Assembly: GCA_030831125.1 (NCBI GenBank)
Contig: JAURLQ010000104.1
Location: 1 to 32,937 of the forward strand
DNA: 32,937 nucleotides
Reading direction: 5' to 3'
From: Gammaproteobacteria bacterium
Lineage (GTDB): Bacteria > Pseudomonadota > Gammaproteobacteria > Pseudomonadales > Pseudohongiellaceae
The position numbers and the translations under genes were made by a program. Numbering within the stretch: the first letter of the stretch is position 1; every line of letters begins with the position of its first letter. Positions 9,637 through 17,560 of the stretch are shown piece by piece. The notes below the pieces were generated by a model that had not been told where the DNA came from, made no database searches, and was given only the letters and a program-made list of their open reading frames with translations.

Positions 9637-10152
9637 TCAAGGGAGTTCCAGTTTGACCAGGCGCTGTTGTGGCGGATAACAATAGCGGTCTTGAGCACAG
9701 CCCTGGAAGTGCAGTACCAGATTGATGCTTTCTGTTCCCGGCTTGAGCGCTGCTGCAAGGGGAACCTGCAACATCAGTTTGTCGAAATACACAGCTGATT
9801 CCCCGAAAAACTCGTCGGTCACCGTCCGGGCTGGCGGCAATTCAAATGTAAAACTTTCACCTTCCAGTGTAGTGACAGCAAGTTTGTCGCGATACAGATA
9901 ATGTTCAGGCTGTATTTCCCAAATCAGCACAGCATTGTTGTCAGTATCCAGGAATGTGTTCAGGGCAAAAGCTGTGTTGACCGGGATAACGCTTCCGTAT
10001 TGTGGACTCCCGGGGGCGAGAGCATCTGTCAGAAGTGATGTTGTCGTTTCCAGCGGTACCCCGGCATCTTCTGCCGCTGACAGCGCTGCAGGCAAAAAGG
10101 CGCCAAATACCATGGCACTGAGCAATTGGAACGGCCTCATGCAGATTTGCAT
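9637..10152 (-). CDS. Stand-alone periplasmic DsbD N-terminal (alpha) domain protein
   Basis: The 171-residue product has a signal peptide (hydrophobic core at about 8-24, cleavage likely near ALSA) and one domain like the N-terminal immunoglobulin-like domain of DsbD. The DsbD-alpha cysteine motif is intact: GCAQDRYCYPP gives Cys152 and Cys158, equivalent to the Cys103/Cys109 pair of E. coli. The cap-loop-like LYRDKL and DEFFGESAVYFDKL segments also fit. The reading frame ends in a real TGA right after the domain, so the membrane and thioredoxin domains of full DsbD are absent. Start choice: the ATG at 10152 has GGAG 6 nt upstream; ATG 10164 or TTG 10170 are alternatives. It follows fabB by 2-14 nt, so it is probably co-transcribed. 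A periplasmic thiol carrier role is inferred; its electron donor is not in view. Confidence 0.8.
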   Translation of the reverse strand: MQICMRPFQLLSAMVFGAFLPAALSAAEDAGVPLETTTSLLTDALAPGSPQYGSVIPVNTAFALNTFLDTDNNAVLIWEIQPEHYLYRDKLAVTTLEGESFTFELPPARTVTDEFFGESAVYFDKLMLQVPLAAALKPGTESINLVLHFQGCAQDRYCYPPQQRLVKLELP

Positions 10153-10166
10153 GTGCTTCTCCATTT

Positions 10167-11384
10167 TCAACTATTGAAGCGCTCAAACACCAGCGCCGCA
10201 TTGGTGCCACCAAAGCCGAAGCTGTTGGACATCACGGCATTGAGGGTCTGGTTGTCCATCCGTTCACGAACGATGGGCATGTCGGCTACTGCGGGATCCA
10301 GATTGTCTATATGTGCAGAAGCGGCAATGAAATTGTTCTGCAACATCAGGATGCTGTATATGGCTTCCTGGACACCTGTCGCACCCAGCGAGTGACCAGT
10401 CAGCGATTTCGTGGAACTGATGTAAGGCACCTTGCCATTGAAAGTGCTGCGAATGCCTTCTATTTCCTTCACATCACCAACAGGAGTGCTGGTGCCATGG
10501 GTATTGATGTAGTCAATCGGTTGCGTGGCTGTGGCCATGGCCATGTGCATGCAGCGCACTGCACCTTCCCCTGATGGAGCCACCATATCGTAACCATCGG
10601 AAGTGGCGCCATAGCCGGTCAGCTCGGCATAGATTTTCGCGCCTCTGGCCAGGGCATGATCCAGCGCTTCTATAACAAGCACACCACCACCGCCGGCAAT
10701 CACAAAGCCATCGCGGTCGGCATCGTAGGCCCGTGAGGCAACAGCTGGAGTGGCATTGTATTTTGTGGACAGGGCTCCCATCGCATCAAACATGCAACTG
10801 AGGGTCCAGTGTTCTGCTTCTCCACCACCTGCAAAAACCACATCCTGCTTGTTTAGCTGGATCAGTTCCATGGCATTGCCAATGCAATGTGCGCTGGTGG
10901 CACAGGCAGATGAAATTGAATAATTGACACCCTTTATTTTGAAAGGTGTTGCCAGGCAGGCCGAAACAGTACTGCCCATGGTCCGGGTGACACGATATGG
11001 TCCTATCCGTTTGAGACCCTTGTCCCGGAGGATGTCGGCAGTTTCAACCATGTCTTCAGTTGAAGATCCGCCTGCTCCCATTATAAGGCCGGTGCGGATG
11101 TTGGAAACTTCATCAGCAGCCAGGCCACTGTCTGCTATTGCAGCTTTGAGACTGATATGACCGTAAGCCGCAGCAGCGCCCATGAAACGGAGATCCTTGC
11201 GGTCGATATGCTCGCTGAAATCAATATCAACGGCACCGGCCACGTGGCTGCGCATGCCACGCTCCTCATATTCAGGGCGATAGACAATGCCGCTGCGTCC
11301 GTTTTGCAGGGAGCTGAGGACGGTCTGAAGATCATTTCCCAGGCAGGAAGCGATACCCATACCTGTAACCACTACTCGACGCAT
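10167..11384 (-). CDS. fabB: 3-oxoacyl-[acyl-carrier-protein] synthase I
   Basis: FabB condenses malonyl-ACP with acyl-ACP and is needed to elongate cis-unsaturated intermediates made by FabA. At 405 residues it matches E. coli FabB (406). The Cys-His-His triad is visible: Cys161 in SSACATSAH, His296 in [11 protein letters not shown] and His331 in [11 protein letters not shown]. The GFGGTNAAL motif near the C-terminus is typical of KAS I/II; linkage to fabA supports FabB rather than FabF. An AGAGG ribosome-binding site precedes the ATG. It lies 67 nt downstream of fabA. Confidence 0.97.
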   Translation of the reverse strand: MRRVVVTGMGIASCLGNDLQTVLSSLQNGRSGIVYRPEYEERGMRSHVAGAVDIDFSEHIDRKDLRFMGAAAAYGHISLKAAIADSGLAADEVSNIRTGLIMGAGGSSTEDMVETADILRDKGLKRIGPYRVTRTMGSTVSACLATPFKIKGVNYSISSACATSAHCIGNAMELIQLNKQDVVFAGGGEAEHWTLSCMFDAMGALSTKYNATPAVASRAYDADRDGFVIAGGGGVLVIEALDHALARGAKIYAELTGYGATSDGYDMVAPSGEGAVRCMHMAMATATQPIDYINTHGTSTPVGDVKEIEGIRSTFNGKVPYISSTKSLTGHSLGATGVQEAIYSILMLQNNFIAASAHIDNLDPAVADMPIVRERMDNQTLNAVMSNSFGFGGTNAALVFERFNS

Positions 11385-11451
11385 ACTTTACCTCTTGCTG
11401 TCCCCTGACTGGAATCCGGCTGCTTTCGTTTATTCAATTTGTTGCCTGATT

Positions 11452-11982
11452 TCAGCTCAGGCTTTCGTCTGGCTGGAAAAGGCCTACTTTAAGGCCTTTG
11501 GCAGTATAGATAACCTTGCCGTCTACAGAAACAGTGCCGTCAGCAATACCCATGATGAGTTTGCGTTCAATCAAGCGCTTGATATCCAGTTCATAGACCA
11601 CTTTCTTGCTGCCGGGGAGAATTTCTCCGGTGAATTTGACTTCACCACAACCCAGTGCGCGGCCCTTGCCCGGATTACCGCGCCAACCAAGAAAGAAACC
11701 TACCAGCTGCCACATGGCATCCAGTCCCAGACAGCCTGGCATGACCGGATCATCTTCAAAGTGGCAGGCGAAAAACCAGAGATCAGGGTTGATGTCGAGC
11801 TCGGCCAGGATTCTGCCTTTGCCTTCAGAGCCGCCTGTGGCGCTGATGTCAACGATGCGGTCAACCATTAGCATGTTGCCAATGGGCAGACGGGCATTGC
11901 CGGGCCCGAACATCTTGCCGTGGCCGCAGGAGAGCAATTCTGTTTTGGTATAACTGCTTTGTGGAGTGAAAGCCTGATTCAT
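11452..11982 (-). CDS. fabA: 3-hydroxydecanoyl-ACP dehydratase/isomerase
   Basis: FabA dehydrates 3-hydroxydecanoyl-ACP and isomerises trans-2- to cis-3-decenoyl-ACP, the branch point of anaerobic unsaturated fatty acid synthesis. It is 176 residues (E. coli 172). The hot-dog-fold active site is clear: [14 protein letters not shown] with His74, and LGLDAMWQ with Asp88. It is followed by fabB, forming the standard fabAB operon. There is no good Shine-Dalgarno ahead of the ATG; the preceding 13 nt are almost all A and T, so initiation may rely on an unstructured AU-rich leader. Confidence 0.97.
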   Translation of the reverse strand: MNQAFTPQSSYTKTELLSCGHGKMFGPGNARLPIGNMLMVDRIVDISATGGSEGKGRILAELDINPDLWFFACHFEDDPVMPGCLGLDAMWQLVGFFLGWRGNPGKGRALGCGEVKFTGEILPGSKKVVYELDIKRLIERKLIMGIADGTVSVDGKVIYTAKGLKVGLFQPDESLS

Positions 11983-12031
11983 AAATAATTATTGTGCATG
12001 GGGTGCAGCATGCTCCCGCCAAAAAGCGCGC

Positions 12032-12037
12032 ATTATA
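12032..12037 (-). promoter_or_regulatory. Candidate fabA promoter -10 element
   Basis: The minus strand reads a perfect TATAAT here, 50 nt before the fabA ATG at 11982, with no good -35 hexamer at 16-18 nt. It lies in the divergent fabA/manC gap, 46 nt from a second perfect TATAAT on the other strand. I see no clear FabR- or DesT-type operator. Confidence 0.4.
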
Positions 12038-12082
12038 GCTTGAATGGCCTGTGCCCTCTAATGATTTGGCATTTTTTCTGGC

Positions 12083-12088
12083 TATAAT
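12083..12088 (+). promoter_or_regulatory. Candidate manC promoter -10 element
   Basis: A perfect TATAAT reads on the plus strand, 50 nt before the preferred manC start. No good -35 match is found at 16-18 nt spacing, so strength may depend on an activator or on the AT-rich spacer. It forms a divergent pair with the fabA -10. Confidence 0.4.
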
Positions 12089-12137
12089 GACCCGGTAACC
12101 TGCCACGGATGCAGGCTGTACCAAGGAAATGCGAATC

Positions 12138-13565
12138 ATGATAGTACCTGTAGTGATGGCCGGTGGAGTCGGATCCCGACTTTGGCCATCCTCCCGTGAA
12201 ACTCTCCCGAAACAGTTTCTTGCCTTCCAGGATACCGACGGTTCCCGCAACCATTCACTGTTCCAGCAAACCCTGATTCGGCTGGAAGGTATTGCCGATC
12301 TTGGCAATCCTGTAGTTGTATGCAATGAAGATCACCGATTTCTGGTGGCAGAGCAGTTGCGTGAAATCGGCATTGCAACAGCAACCATCATTCTCGAACC
12401 TGTAGGGCGCAATACTGCCCCTGCAGTGGCATTGGCTGCTCTGGCAGTTGCGCAGGACAACCCAGGTGATCTGCTTCTGGTGTTGGCGGCAGACCATGTC
12501 ATTTCCCGTGTGGAGGCTTTCAGGGAGGCAGTGGAATCAGGGGCCAGGGTGGCCCGGGACGGTGCGCTGATCACCTTCGGTATTGTGCCGAAAAGTCCTG
12601 AAACAGGTTATGGCTACATCAAACGTGGTGACCCGGTTGCGGAAGGATTCAGGGTTGACAGTTTTGTGGAAAAACCGCAGTTGGAAACAGCGCGGCAATA
12701 TCTGGAAAGTGGTGATTACTACTGGAACAGTGGCAAGTTCATGTTTTCTGCCCGATCCTACATTGAGGAATTGCAGAACTTCGAACCGCTCATGCTGGAT
12801 GTCTGCCGCAGGTCATGGCAGGGGGCCTCGCGCGATCTGGATTTTCATCGCATAGCAAAAAGCAGCTTTGAGCACTGCCCTGCCAATTCAATAGATTATG
12901 CCGTCATGGAAAAGACCTCCCGTTCGGTGGTAATACCCCTGGATGCCGGATGGAATGATCTGGGCGCCTGGTCGGCTGTCTGGGAACAGGGTCCTCTGGA
13001 CGAAAACAACAATGTCTGTCGGGGGGACGTGCTTGTCCAGGACAGTCATAATTCCTTTATCCAGGCTGAATCCAGACTTGTTACGCTGGTCGGCATGGAT
13101 AATGCAGTTGTTGTGGAAACCAGTGACGCAGTATTGGTGGCCAACAAGGCGCGAGTGCAGGAAGTCAAGGAAGTGGTCAAAGCCCTGCTCGCAGGTGGAC
13201 GCTCCGAGGCGGTGCTGCACAGGAAGGTTTACCGGCCATGGGGTTCCTATGAAGGGCTGACTCAAGAAGCAGGCTTTCAGGTCAAGCGGATCATTGTCAA
13301 ACCAGGGGCTTCATTGTCGCTCCAGCTGCACCATAAGCGAGCAGAGCACTGGATAGTGGTGCGTGGTACTGCCACAGTAACTCGTGGGGAAGAAGTGTTC
13401 GAACTGCAGGAAAACCAGTCAACCTTTATACCTGTTGAGACAAAACACCGTCTCGAAAACCGCACCAATGAACCTGTAACGCTTATTGAAGTCCAATGTG
13501 GCAGCTATCTTGGAGAGGATGACATAGTCAGGTTCGAGGATTTTTACGGCAGAAAAGACCAGTAG
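12138..13565 (+). CDS. manC: Mannose-1-phosphate guanylyltransferase / mannose-6-phosphate isomerase
   Basis: This is the bifunctional ManC/AlgA/XanB type: the N-terminal nucleotidyltransferase makes GDP-mannose from mannose-1-phosphate and GTP, and the C-terminal cupin domain resembles type II phosphomannose isomerase. The N-terminus carries the pyrophosphorylase motif GGVGSRLWPSSRETLPKQF, with SFVEKPQ near residue 175. The cupin (about 350-470) contains YRPWGSYEGL and a QLHHKRAEHWIVVRG segment with metal-ligand histidines. The ATG at 12138 has AAGGA about 10 nt upstream; an in-frame ATG at 12129 would place that site only 2-3 nt away, so I prefer 12138 (475 aa). galU follows after 41 nt and manB after that, so the three genes supply GDP-mannose and UDP-glucose. 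algA would be an equally good symbol. Confidence 0.95.
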   Translation: MIVPVVMAGGVGSRLWPSSRETLPKQFLAFQDTDGSRNHSLFQQTLIRLEGIADLGNPVVVCNEDHRFLVAEQLREIGIATATIILEPVGRNTAPAVALAALAVAQDNPGDLLLVLAADHVISRVEAFREAVESGARVARDGALITFGIVPKSPETGYGYIKRGDPVAEGFRVDSFVEKPQLETARQYLESGDYYWNSGKFMFSARSYIEELQNFEPLMLDVCRRSWQGASRDLDFHRIAKSSFEHCPANSIDYAVMEKTSRSVVIPLDAGWNDLGAWSAVWEQGPLDENNNVCRGDVLVQDSHNSFIQAESRLVTLVGMDNAVVVETSDAVLVANKARVQEVKEVVKALLAGGRSEAVLHRKVYRPWGSYEGLTQEAGFQVKRIIVKPGASLSLQLHHKRAEHWIVVRGTATVTRGEEVFELQENQSTFIPVETKHRLENRTNEPVTLIEVQCGSYLGEDDIVRFEDFYGRKDQ

Positions 13566-13606
13566 TGGCCATGTATGACAAGGTCTGAATGCAACAAGGA
13601 GTAACT

Positions 13607-14446
13607 ATGGAAGATTCACCAATCAAGAAATGCCTGTTCCCGGCCGCAGGGTACGGTACCCGCTTTCTGCCAACCACCAAATCCATGCCCAAGGAAATGT
13701 TGCCGGTAGTGAACAAGCCATTGATCCAGTATGGCGTGGAAGAGGCCATGGATGCCGGTATGAGTGGCATGGCAATCGTCACGGGGCGTGGCAAACGTGC
13801 CATTGAGGATCATTTCGATATCAATTACGAACTGGAACACCAGATTGCCGGCAGCGACAAGGAAGGTTACCTGCGCGAGATACGCCGCATCATGAATGAG
13901 GCCGTGTTTTCCTATACCAGACAGATTGAAATGAAAGGCCTGGGGCATGCCATACTGACTGGCGAAACCCTGATTGGTGACCAGCCCTTTGCTGTCCTGC
14001 TGGCGGATGACCTTTGCTACAACCCGGAAAAGGGGGTGTTGTCGCAGATGGTTGAGCTTTACAAATACTACCGCTGTTCCATTGTCGCCATTGAAGAAGT
14101 GCCAAAGGAAGAGACAAACAAATATGGTGTGATTGATGGCAAGGAAATCGCACCAGGGCTTATCAGGCTGAGCAACATGGTGGAGAAACCGAAGCCGGAA
14201 GATGCACCAAGCAACCTTGCCATTATAGGGCGTTACATCCTCACACCTGATATTTTCCAGATCATCAGGAACACACCGCCAGGCAGGAATGGTGAAGTCC
14301 AGATTACCGATGCTCTGATGACCCAGGCGAAAGCAGGTCGTGTACTGGGATACAAATTCAAGGGGCGCCGTTTTGACTGTGGCAGCGTTCCGGGTTTCAT
14401 GGAAGCTACCCGATTCTATTTCGAGAATGTATACAAGGAGCAGTAA
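13607..14446 (+). CDS. galU: UTP--glucose-1-phosphate uridylyltransferase
   Basis: GalU makes UDP-glucose for polysaccharide and lipopolysaccharide synthesis. The pyrophosphorylase motif is at residues 12-22 (PAAGYGTRFLP), followed by KSMPKEMLPVVNKP; GLGHAIL, LADDLCYNPEKG and GRYILTPDIF are typical GalU blocks. The ATG at 13607 is chosen because AAGGAG lies 5 nt upstream; an in-frame ATG at 13589 would start before that site. The protein is 279 residues, slightly shorter than E. coli GalU (302) but normal for Pseudomonas-type enzymes. It lies in the manC-galU-manB run. Confidence 0.96.
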   Translation: MEDSPIKKCLFPAAGYGTRFLPTTKSMPKEMLPVVNKPLIQYGVEEAMDAGMSGMAIVTGRGKRAIEDHFDINYELEHQIAGSDKEGYLREIRRIMNEAVFSYTRQIEMKGLGHAILTGETLIGDQPFAVLLADDLCYNPEKGVLSQMVELYKYYRCSIVAIEEVPKEETNKYGVIDGKEIAPGLIRLSNMVEKPKPEDAPSNLAIIGRYILTPDIFQIIRNTPPGRNGEVQITDALMTQAKAGRVLGYKFKGRRFDCGSVPGFMEATRFYFENVYKEQ

Positions 14447-14505
14447 AGGCAAGGCTGTGAATACACGGCACGGAAATAATGCCTGTTCAGCGCAGTTTCA
14501 ATCCT

Positions 14506-14536
14506 GCTGCCACCTTTTGGCCTGGTAGCAGCTTTC
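14506..14536 (+). terminator. Possible weak terminator or attenuator between galU and manB
   Basis: GCTGCCACC at 14506-14514 pairs with GGTAGCAGC at 14523-14531 with one mismatch, and is followed by TTTCTT. The U-tract is short and interrupted, so it may only reduce read-through into manB, which starts 33 nt after the stem. Confidence 0.35.
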
Positions 14537-14563
14537 TTAACCTGTGGAATAAAGAGAATCACT

Positions 14564-15910
14564 GTGAATAGTATTACCTGTTTCAAAGCCTATGATGTCA
14601 GGGGACGTATCCCTGATCAGCTCAACGAGGATATTGCCTATCGGATAGGAAGGGCTTTTGCTGCCTTCCTGAAGCCGAAGAAAGTTGTAGTTGGCTTCGA
14701 TATCCGTCTCAGCAGCCAATCCATCTGTGATGCGCTCAGCCGTGGATTGAGCGACAGTGGTGTGGATGTATACAACATAGGGCTTTGTGGCACTGAGGAA
14801 ATCTATTTTGCCACCAGTCATCTCGGTATGGATGGCGGGATTGCAGTCACTGCCAGTCATAATCCCAAGGACTATAACGGGATGAAGTTTGTGCGGGATA
14901 ACTCAAAACCCATCAGTGGCGACACGGGTCTGGAAGATATTCGCAAAATTGCAGAGCGTAATGAATTTGTGGATGCACCCGTAAAGGGTCGGCTGGAAAA
15001 GGTCGATGTGAAAGACGACTACATCAAGCACCTTTTGTCCTATGTAAATCCATTTGCGCTCAAATCAATGAAGGTGGTAACCAATGCAGGTAACGGCGGA
15101 GCCGGCCGTATCATAGATCTGCTGGAAGAATATCTGCCATTCGAATTCATCAAGCTCTATAACGATCCTGATGGCAACTTTCCCAATGGGGTACCCAATC
15201 CGTTGCTGGAAGAAAACAGGCAGCCAACCAGGGATGCCTTGCTCAATGCTGGTGCCGATGTGGCTATTGCCTGGGATGGAGATTTTGACCGCTGCTTCTT
15301 CTTTGATGAAAAGGGTGGCTTCATTGAAGGGTATTACATCGTCGGGTTGCTGGCTGAAGCCTTCCTGAAGAAACAGCCCGGCGGCAAGATAGTCCATGAC
15401 CCCAGACTGGTCTGGAATACCCGTGCAGTGGTTGAGGAATTTGGTGGTACTACCGTGCAATGCAAATCCGGACATGCCTTCATCAAGGAGGTTATGCGCC
15501 GTGAGGATGCGATATATGGTGGAGAAATGAGTGCGCATCACTATTTCCGGGATTTTTACTACTGCGACAGTGGCATGGTGCCCTGGTTGCTGGTGCTGGA
15601 GCTGCTTTGTACAACGGGTAAACCATTATCCCAACTGGTTGAGGAGGCCATCGCCCGCTTCCCGGCCAGTGGTGAAATCAACAGGACGGTAGATGATGCC
15701 AGGGCTGTGATTGATAAAGTGCTCAATCATTACAAGGCGCAAGCGCTGGATATAGATTACACGGACGGCGTGAGCGTGAGCTTTGCAGAATGGCGTTTCA
15801 ATTTGCGTATGTCCAATACCGAGCCGGTTATCAGGCTGAATGTGGAATCCAGGGGTGATATTGCCCTGATGAAGCAGAAAACCGCAGAAATACTGGACTT
15901 GATGGGCTGA
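14564..15910 (+). CDS. manB: Phosphomannomutase (CpsG/ManB type)
   Basis: Interconverts mannose-6-phosphate and mannose-1-phosphate, feeding ManC. It belongs to the alpha-D-phosphohexomutase family. The phosphoserine loop [13 protein letters not shown] has Ser98, the magnesium loop DGDFDR is at 238-243, the sugar-binding loop [10 protein letters not shown] is present, and the phosphate-binding [15 protein letters not shown] lies near the C-terminus. The whole chain reads like E. coli CpsG ([16 protein letters not shown]), which favours mannose specificity over the dual-specificity AlgC type; this is inference. The start is GTG at 14564 with AAGAGA upstream. At 448 residues it is full length. 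It ends 11 nt from the convergent protease gene. Confidence 0.95.
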   Translation: MNSITCFKAYDVRGRIPDQLNEDIAYRIGRAFAAFLKPKKVVVGFDIRLSSQSICDALSRGLSDSGVDVYNIGLCGTEEIYFATSHLGMDGGIAVTASHNPKDYNGMKFVRDNSKPISGDTGLEDIRKIAERNEFVDAPVKGRLEKVDVKDDYIKHLLSYVNPFALKSMKVVTNAGNGGAGRIIDLLEEYLPFEFIKLYNDPDGNFPNGVPNPLLEENRQPTRDALLNAGADVAIAWDGDFDRCFFFDEKGGFIEGYYIVGLLAEAFLKKQPGGKIVHDPRLVWNTRAVVEEFGGTTVQCKSGHAFIKEVMRREDAIYGGEMSAHHYFRDFYYCDSGMVPWLLVLELLCTTGKPLSQLVEEAIARFPASGEINRTVDDARAVIDKVLNHYKAQALDIDYTDGVSVSFAEWRFNLRMSNTEPVIRLNVESRGDIALMKQKTAEILDLMG

Positions 15911-15921
15911 GAGGTCGGATT

Positions 15922-16401
15922 TCAGATTTTCTGTATCGGGCAGCTTGCTTTCAGTGCGGGAGGATCCAGCTGTATGGTCAGTGGCTGCATGGCGGTAATT
16001 GCATTGAGTCCGAGAATATCCCTGTCTGAAGACGCCAAAACGGTTACTTCTACGTCTGTCAGTGTGCAGTTGGCCCCAAGGGTCAGTTTTGCCACGCTGT
16101 AAACCGGTACGGAAATGATTTTGCCGTTTGCCATTGCCGCCCTGATGTGGCGGCGAAATTGTGTACTGCTTTCATCCCTGATTTTTCTGAAAGTCTTTTC
16201 TGAAAGACTGACATAACCCGAGCCTGTGTCCAGCAGGAAGGCTGTATTCACTTTCTCGTCAAGTACGCCTTCAACATACCAGGTGCCCGCCTGGGAGATG
16301 GTCATGGGGAGATCTGTACCTGCATTGGCAAAGCGGGACATTGCAAGCAACAACAGCATGACTGCTCTGAAAACAACTCCTCTTGAAATCTGCATTATCA
16401 T
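15922..16401 (-). CDS. Secreted retropepsin-like aspartic protease
   Basis: The 159-residue product has an N-terminal signal peptide (hydrophobic run at about 9-21, cleavage probably after RFANA) and a single retropepsin-like domain. The catalytic motif FLLDTGSGYVSL places the nucleophilic aspartate at Asp58. A later DILGLNAI matches the hydrophobic-Gly flap-side motif of this clan (hydrophobic-hydrophobic-Gly). One DTG per chain implies an active homodimer, as in retroviral and other bacterial clan AA proteases. Two cysteines (in GANCTLTD and KASCPIQ) could form a disulfide in the periplasm. GGGAG lies about 10 nt before the ATG at 16401. Substrate unknown. Confidence 0.75.
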   Translation of the reverse strand: MIMQISRGVVFRAVMLLLLAMSRFANAGTDLPMTISQAGTWYVEGVLDEKVNTAFLLDTGSGYVSLSEKTFRKIRDESSTQFRRHIRAAMANGKIISVPVYSVAKLTLGANCTLTDVEVTVLASSDRDILGLNAITAMQPLTIQLDPPALKASCPIQKI

Positions 16402-16564
16402 TTCTGCTTGTCTCCCTTTGGGACCGCACCATGTCGGTTCCTCTTGTCAGGAGAGCAGCAAAGGTGATGCCAATATTTTTAAGTTCAATAAAATCAATGA
16501 GATGTAGTTTCTTGCCTGCCCGGATCGGTAGTGTTGCGCCCCATAGAAAAGCAATGTGTATCAA
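16402..16564 (-). pseudogene. Possible serine-recombinase (resolvase) fragment
   Basis: Upstream of the protease gene the minus strand has an open stretch from an ATG at 16564. It includes LHLIDFIELKNIGITFAALL followed by TRGTD, which resembles the helix-strand segment of serine resolvases (pattern L-x-x-L-I-x-x-V-x-x-L-x-x-R-G-I-x-F-x-S-L-T-x-x-I-D-T). The frame then runs on inside the protease gene in another phase without further resemblance. No catalytic serine region or DNA-binding domain is present. If real it is a decayed fragment; chance resemblance is quite possible. Confidence 0.2.
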
Positions 16565-16605
16565 TATGGTGCGCTACAAGGCCAAATTGTGTCTTTGTGA
16601 AAGTA

Positions 16606-16640
16606 AAATCCTTTCATTAAAAAAGGATTTGCAAGGATTT
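16606..16640. repeat. Inverted plus direct repeat of AAGGATTT
   Basis: AAATCCTTT (16606-16614) and AAAGGATTT (16622-16630) form a perfect 9 bp inverted repeat with a 7 nt spacer. AAGGATTT recurs at 16633-16640, 10 bp after the copy at 16623-16630. Copies on one face of the helix suggest a protein-binding site ahead of the gene at 16736; this is inference. Confidence 0.5.
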
Positions 16641-16735
16641 ATGCGGGCTAACTCCTCGATATGATGCTAACCATACCAAAAACAGGGTTCTGTTTTGGTG
16701 CGTCACAAATGACAACATGTCGGGAGGTATGAGAA

Positions 16736-17140
16736 ATGAAGAAATCCAACCGTTTTGTGAAGCTGGTCATGGCAGGAGTCATGGCTGCAATGGCCCAGCC
16801 ATTACTGGCAGGCACGGTAGTGAAAGAAGTTGATGCAGACACACTGCTGGTAACCCGGTTCGAAGGCAAGCCACCGCATCAGCGGTTGTATATCAACAGG
16901 AATGACAACCCGGAACAGTTTGCGTTGTATCAGGAAAAAGTAGGTGTGACACCGTTCCCGGTTTTTGCGGTTGCTTCCCGGGGCGCTCCTGGTAAAAGCA
17001 TGCCTGGTACACGTGTACGGGTAAGCAGCGATATTACAGAAATAACCGAGATCGCCAGGTTCGAGGAAGTTGAAGAAAGGGACACTACTGGCAGACGCTG
17101 GCAAGGCGCCCCAGGCAAAGGGATGCGCATTGGCAGGTAG
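16736..17140 (+). CDS. Small secreted protein of unknown function
   Basis: A 134-residue product that I do not recognise. It starts MKKSNRFVKLVMAGVMAAMA, a clear Sec signal peptide with probable cleavage after LLAG or PLLA. The mature part (about 109 residues) has no cysteine, is rich in charged and small residues, and contains two similar short segments, SRGAPGKSMPG and WQGAPGKGMR. A good GGAGG ribosome-binding site lies 8 nt before the ATG, and a strong factor-independent terminator follows 31 nt after the stop, so it is probably an expressed single-gene unit. Periplasmic or extracellular location is inferred. A strand-rich domain at 26-115 is possible but not shown. Confidence 0.75.
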   Translation: MKKSNRFVKLVMAGVMAAMAQPLLAGTVVKEVDADTLLVTRFEGKPPHQRLYINRNDNPEQFALYQEKVGVTPFPVFAVASRGAPGKSMPGTRVRVSSDITEITEIARFEEVEERDTTGRRWQGAPGKGMRIGR

Positions 17141-17171
17141 GTTTCCTGTAAGAAAACATCAACCCACTTAA

Positions 17172-17202
17172 GGCTGGCCAGTTTTCTGGCCAGCTTTTTT
17201 TT
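17172..17202 (+). terminator. Strong rho-independent terminator
   Basis: GCTGGCCAG (17173-17181) and CTGGCCAGC (17186-17194) form a perfect 9 bp GC-rich stem with a TTTT loop, followed by eight T residues (17195-17202). It ends transcription of the small secreted-protein gene. The minus strand lacks a T-tract after the stem, so it acts mainly in the plus direction. Confidence 0.95.
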
Positions 17203-17366
17203 CATACTGCCAGTGTCATTTTCATCAGAGGCAGATGCTCTCCGTTTACCAGTAGCTGATTGAACTGCGAATCAGGCTCAAAGCCGTTTTTCCGGTAAAA
17301 GCATACACCGGAAAACATGTATGCCAATTCGAATTGGCGGAAACCACTGGTAATCGCGGCGTCGGG
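17202..17366 (-). pseudogene. C-terminal remnant of a GNAT-family acetyltransferase
   Basis: The minus strand holds a 54-codon open stretch bounded by an upstream in-frame TGA (17367-17369) and ending in TGA at 17202-17204. It reads SGFRQFELAYMFSGVCFYRK then NGFEP and ends LPLMKMTLAV. This fits the last third of GNAT acetyltransferases, where helix alpha-4 is followed by FYRKxGF and a final strand with hydrophobic-M-x-M-x-L. There is no start codon and the N-terminal two thirds, including an in-frame acetyl-CoA loop, are missing. I interpret it as a decayed gene. It lies in the 17203-17556 gap, whose remainder shows nothing else except the marR control region. Confidence 0.4.
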
Positions 17367-17517
17367 TCATGTGCCTGGTTTCAAGTTTCCCGATACCTTT
17401 CTGGCATGGTCAGAGTCAAAAAGAAAAGCCCTGCTTCTGACAGCATATTTTCCTTGTCCAAAATGGAGCCTGCTGCAGATATTTGTGCGTCTGTGCCAAA
17501 CAGGGAGCTTCTGGATC

Positions 17518-17546
17518 TTGACAAGTGGGGGCTATATACTTAGTTT
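17518..17546 (+). promoter_or_regulatory. Candidate promoter of the marR-amidohydrolase pair
   Basis: A perfect -35 TTGACA (17518-17523) is followed after 17 nt by TAGTTT (17541-17546), a 3/6 match to the -10 consensus. Transcription would start at about 17553, only a few nt before the preferred start codon, giving an almost leaderless message. Confidence 0.45.
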
Positions 17547-17560
17547 TGCTAAGCATATGG
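17532..17560. promoter_or_regulatory. Palindrome overlapping the marR promoter and start codon (candidate auto-operator)
   Basis: Two 12 nt arms (17532-17543 and 17549-17560) around a TTTTG-type centre of 5 nt pair at 10 of 12 positions; the core is TATACTTAG and CTAAGCATA. Length and AT-rich symmetry suit a winged-helix MarR dimer. It covers the -10 region and the start codon, so binding would block transcription of marR and the downstream gene. Autoregulation is inferred. Confidence 0.5.

Larger units (their letters stand above)
16402..16735. other. Long intergenic region with AAGGATTT repeats
   Basis: This 334 nt stretch separates the divergent protease and small secreted-protein genes. 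No convincing complete gene is seen, only the possible recombinase fragment on the minus strand. It should carry promoters for both neighbours; a TATGAT at 16660-16665 could serve the plus-strand gene but has no good -35. The clearest structure is a perfect inverted repeat at 16606-16630 with a third copy of AAGGATTT 10 bp further on. Confidence 0.5.

Noticed and set aside
13615-14452. A 278-codon minus-strand frame
   Set aside because: Antisense to galU, which has clear pyrophosphorylase motifs; no independent support.
17317-17556. 80-residue N-terminal extension of the MarR protein
   Set aside because: It would cover the GNAT remnant, a TTGACA promoter and the palindrome, and has no similarity to MarR N-termini; the ATG at 17557 gives a normal MarR length.
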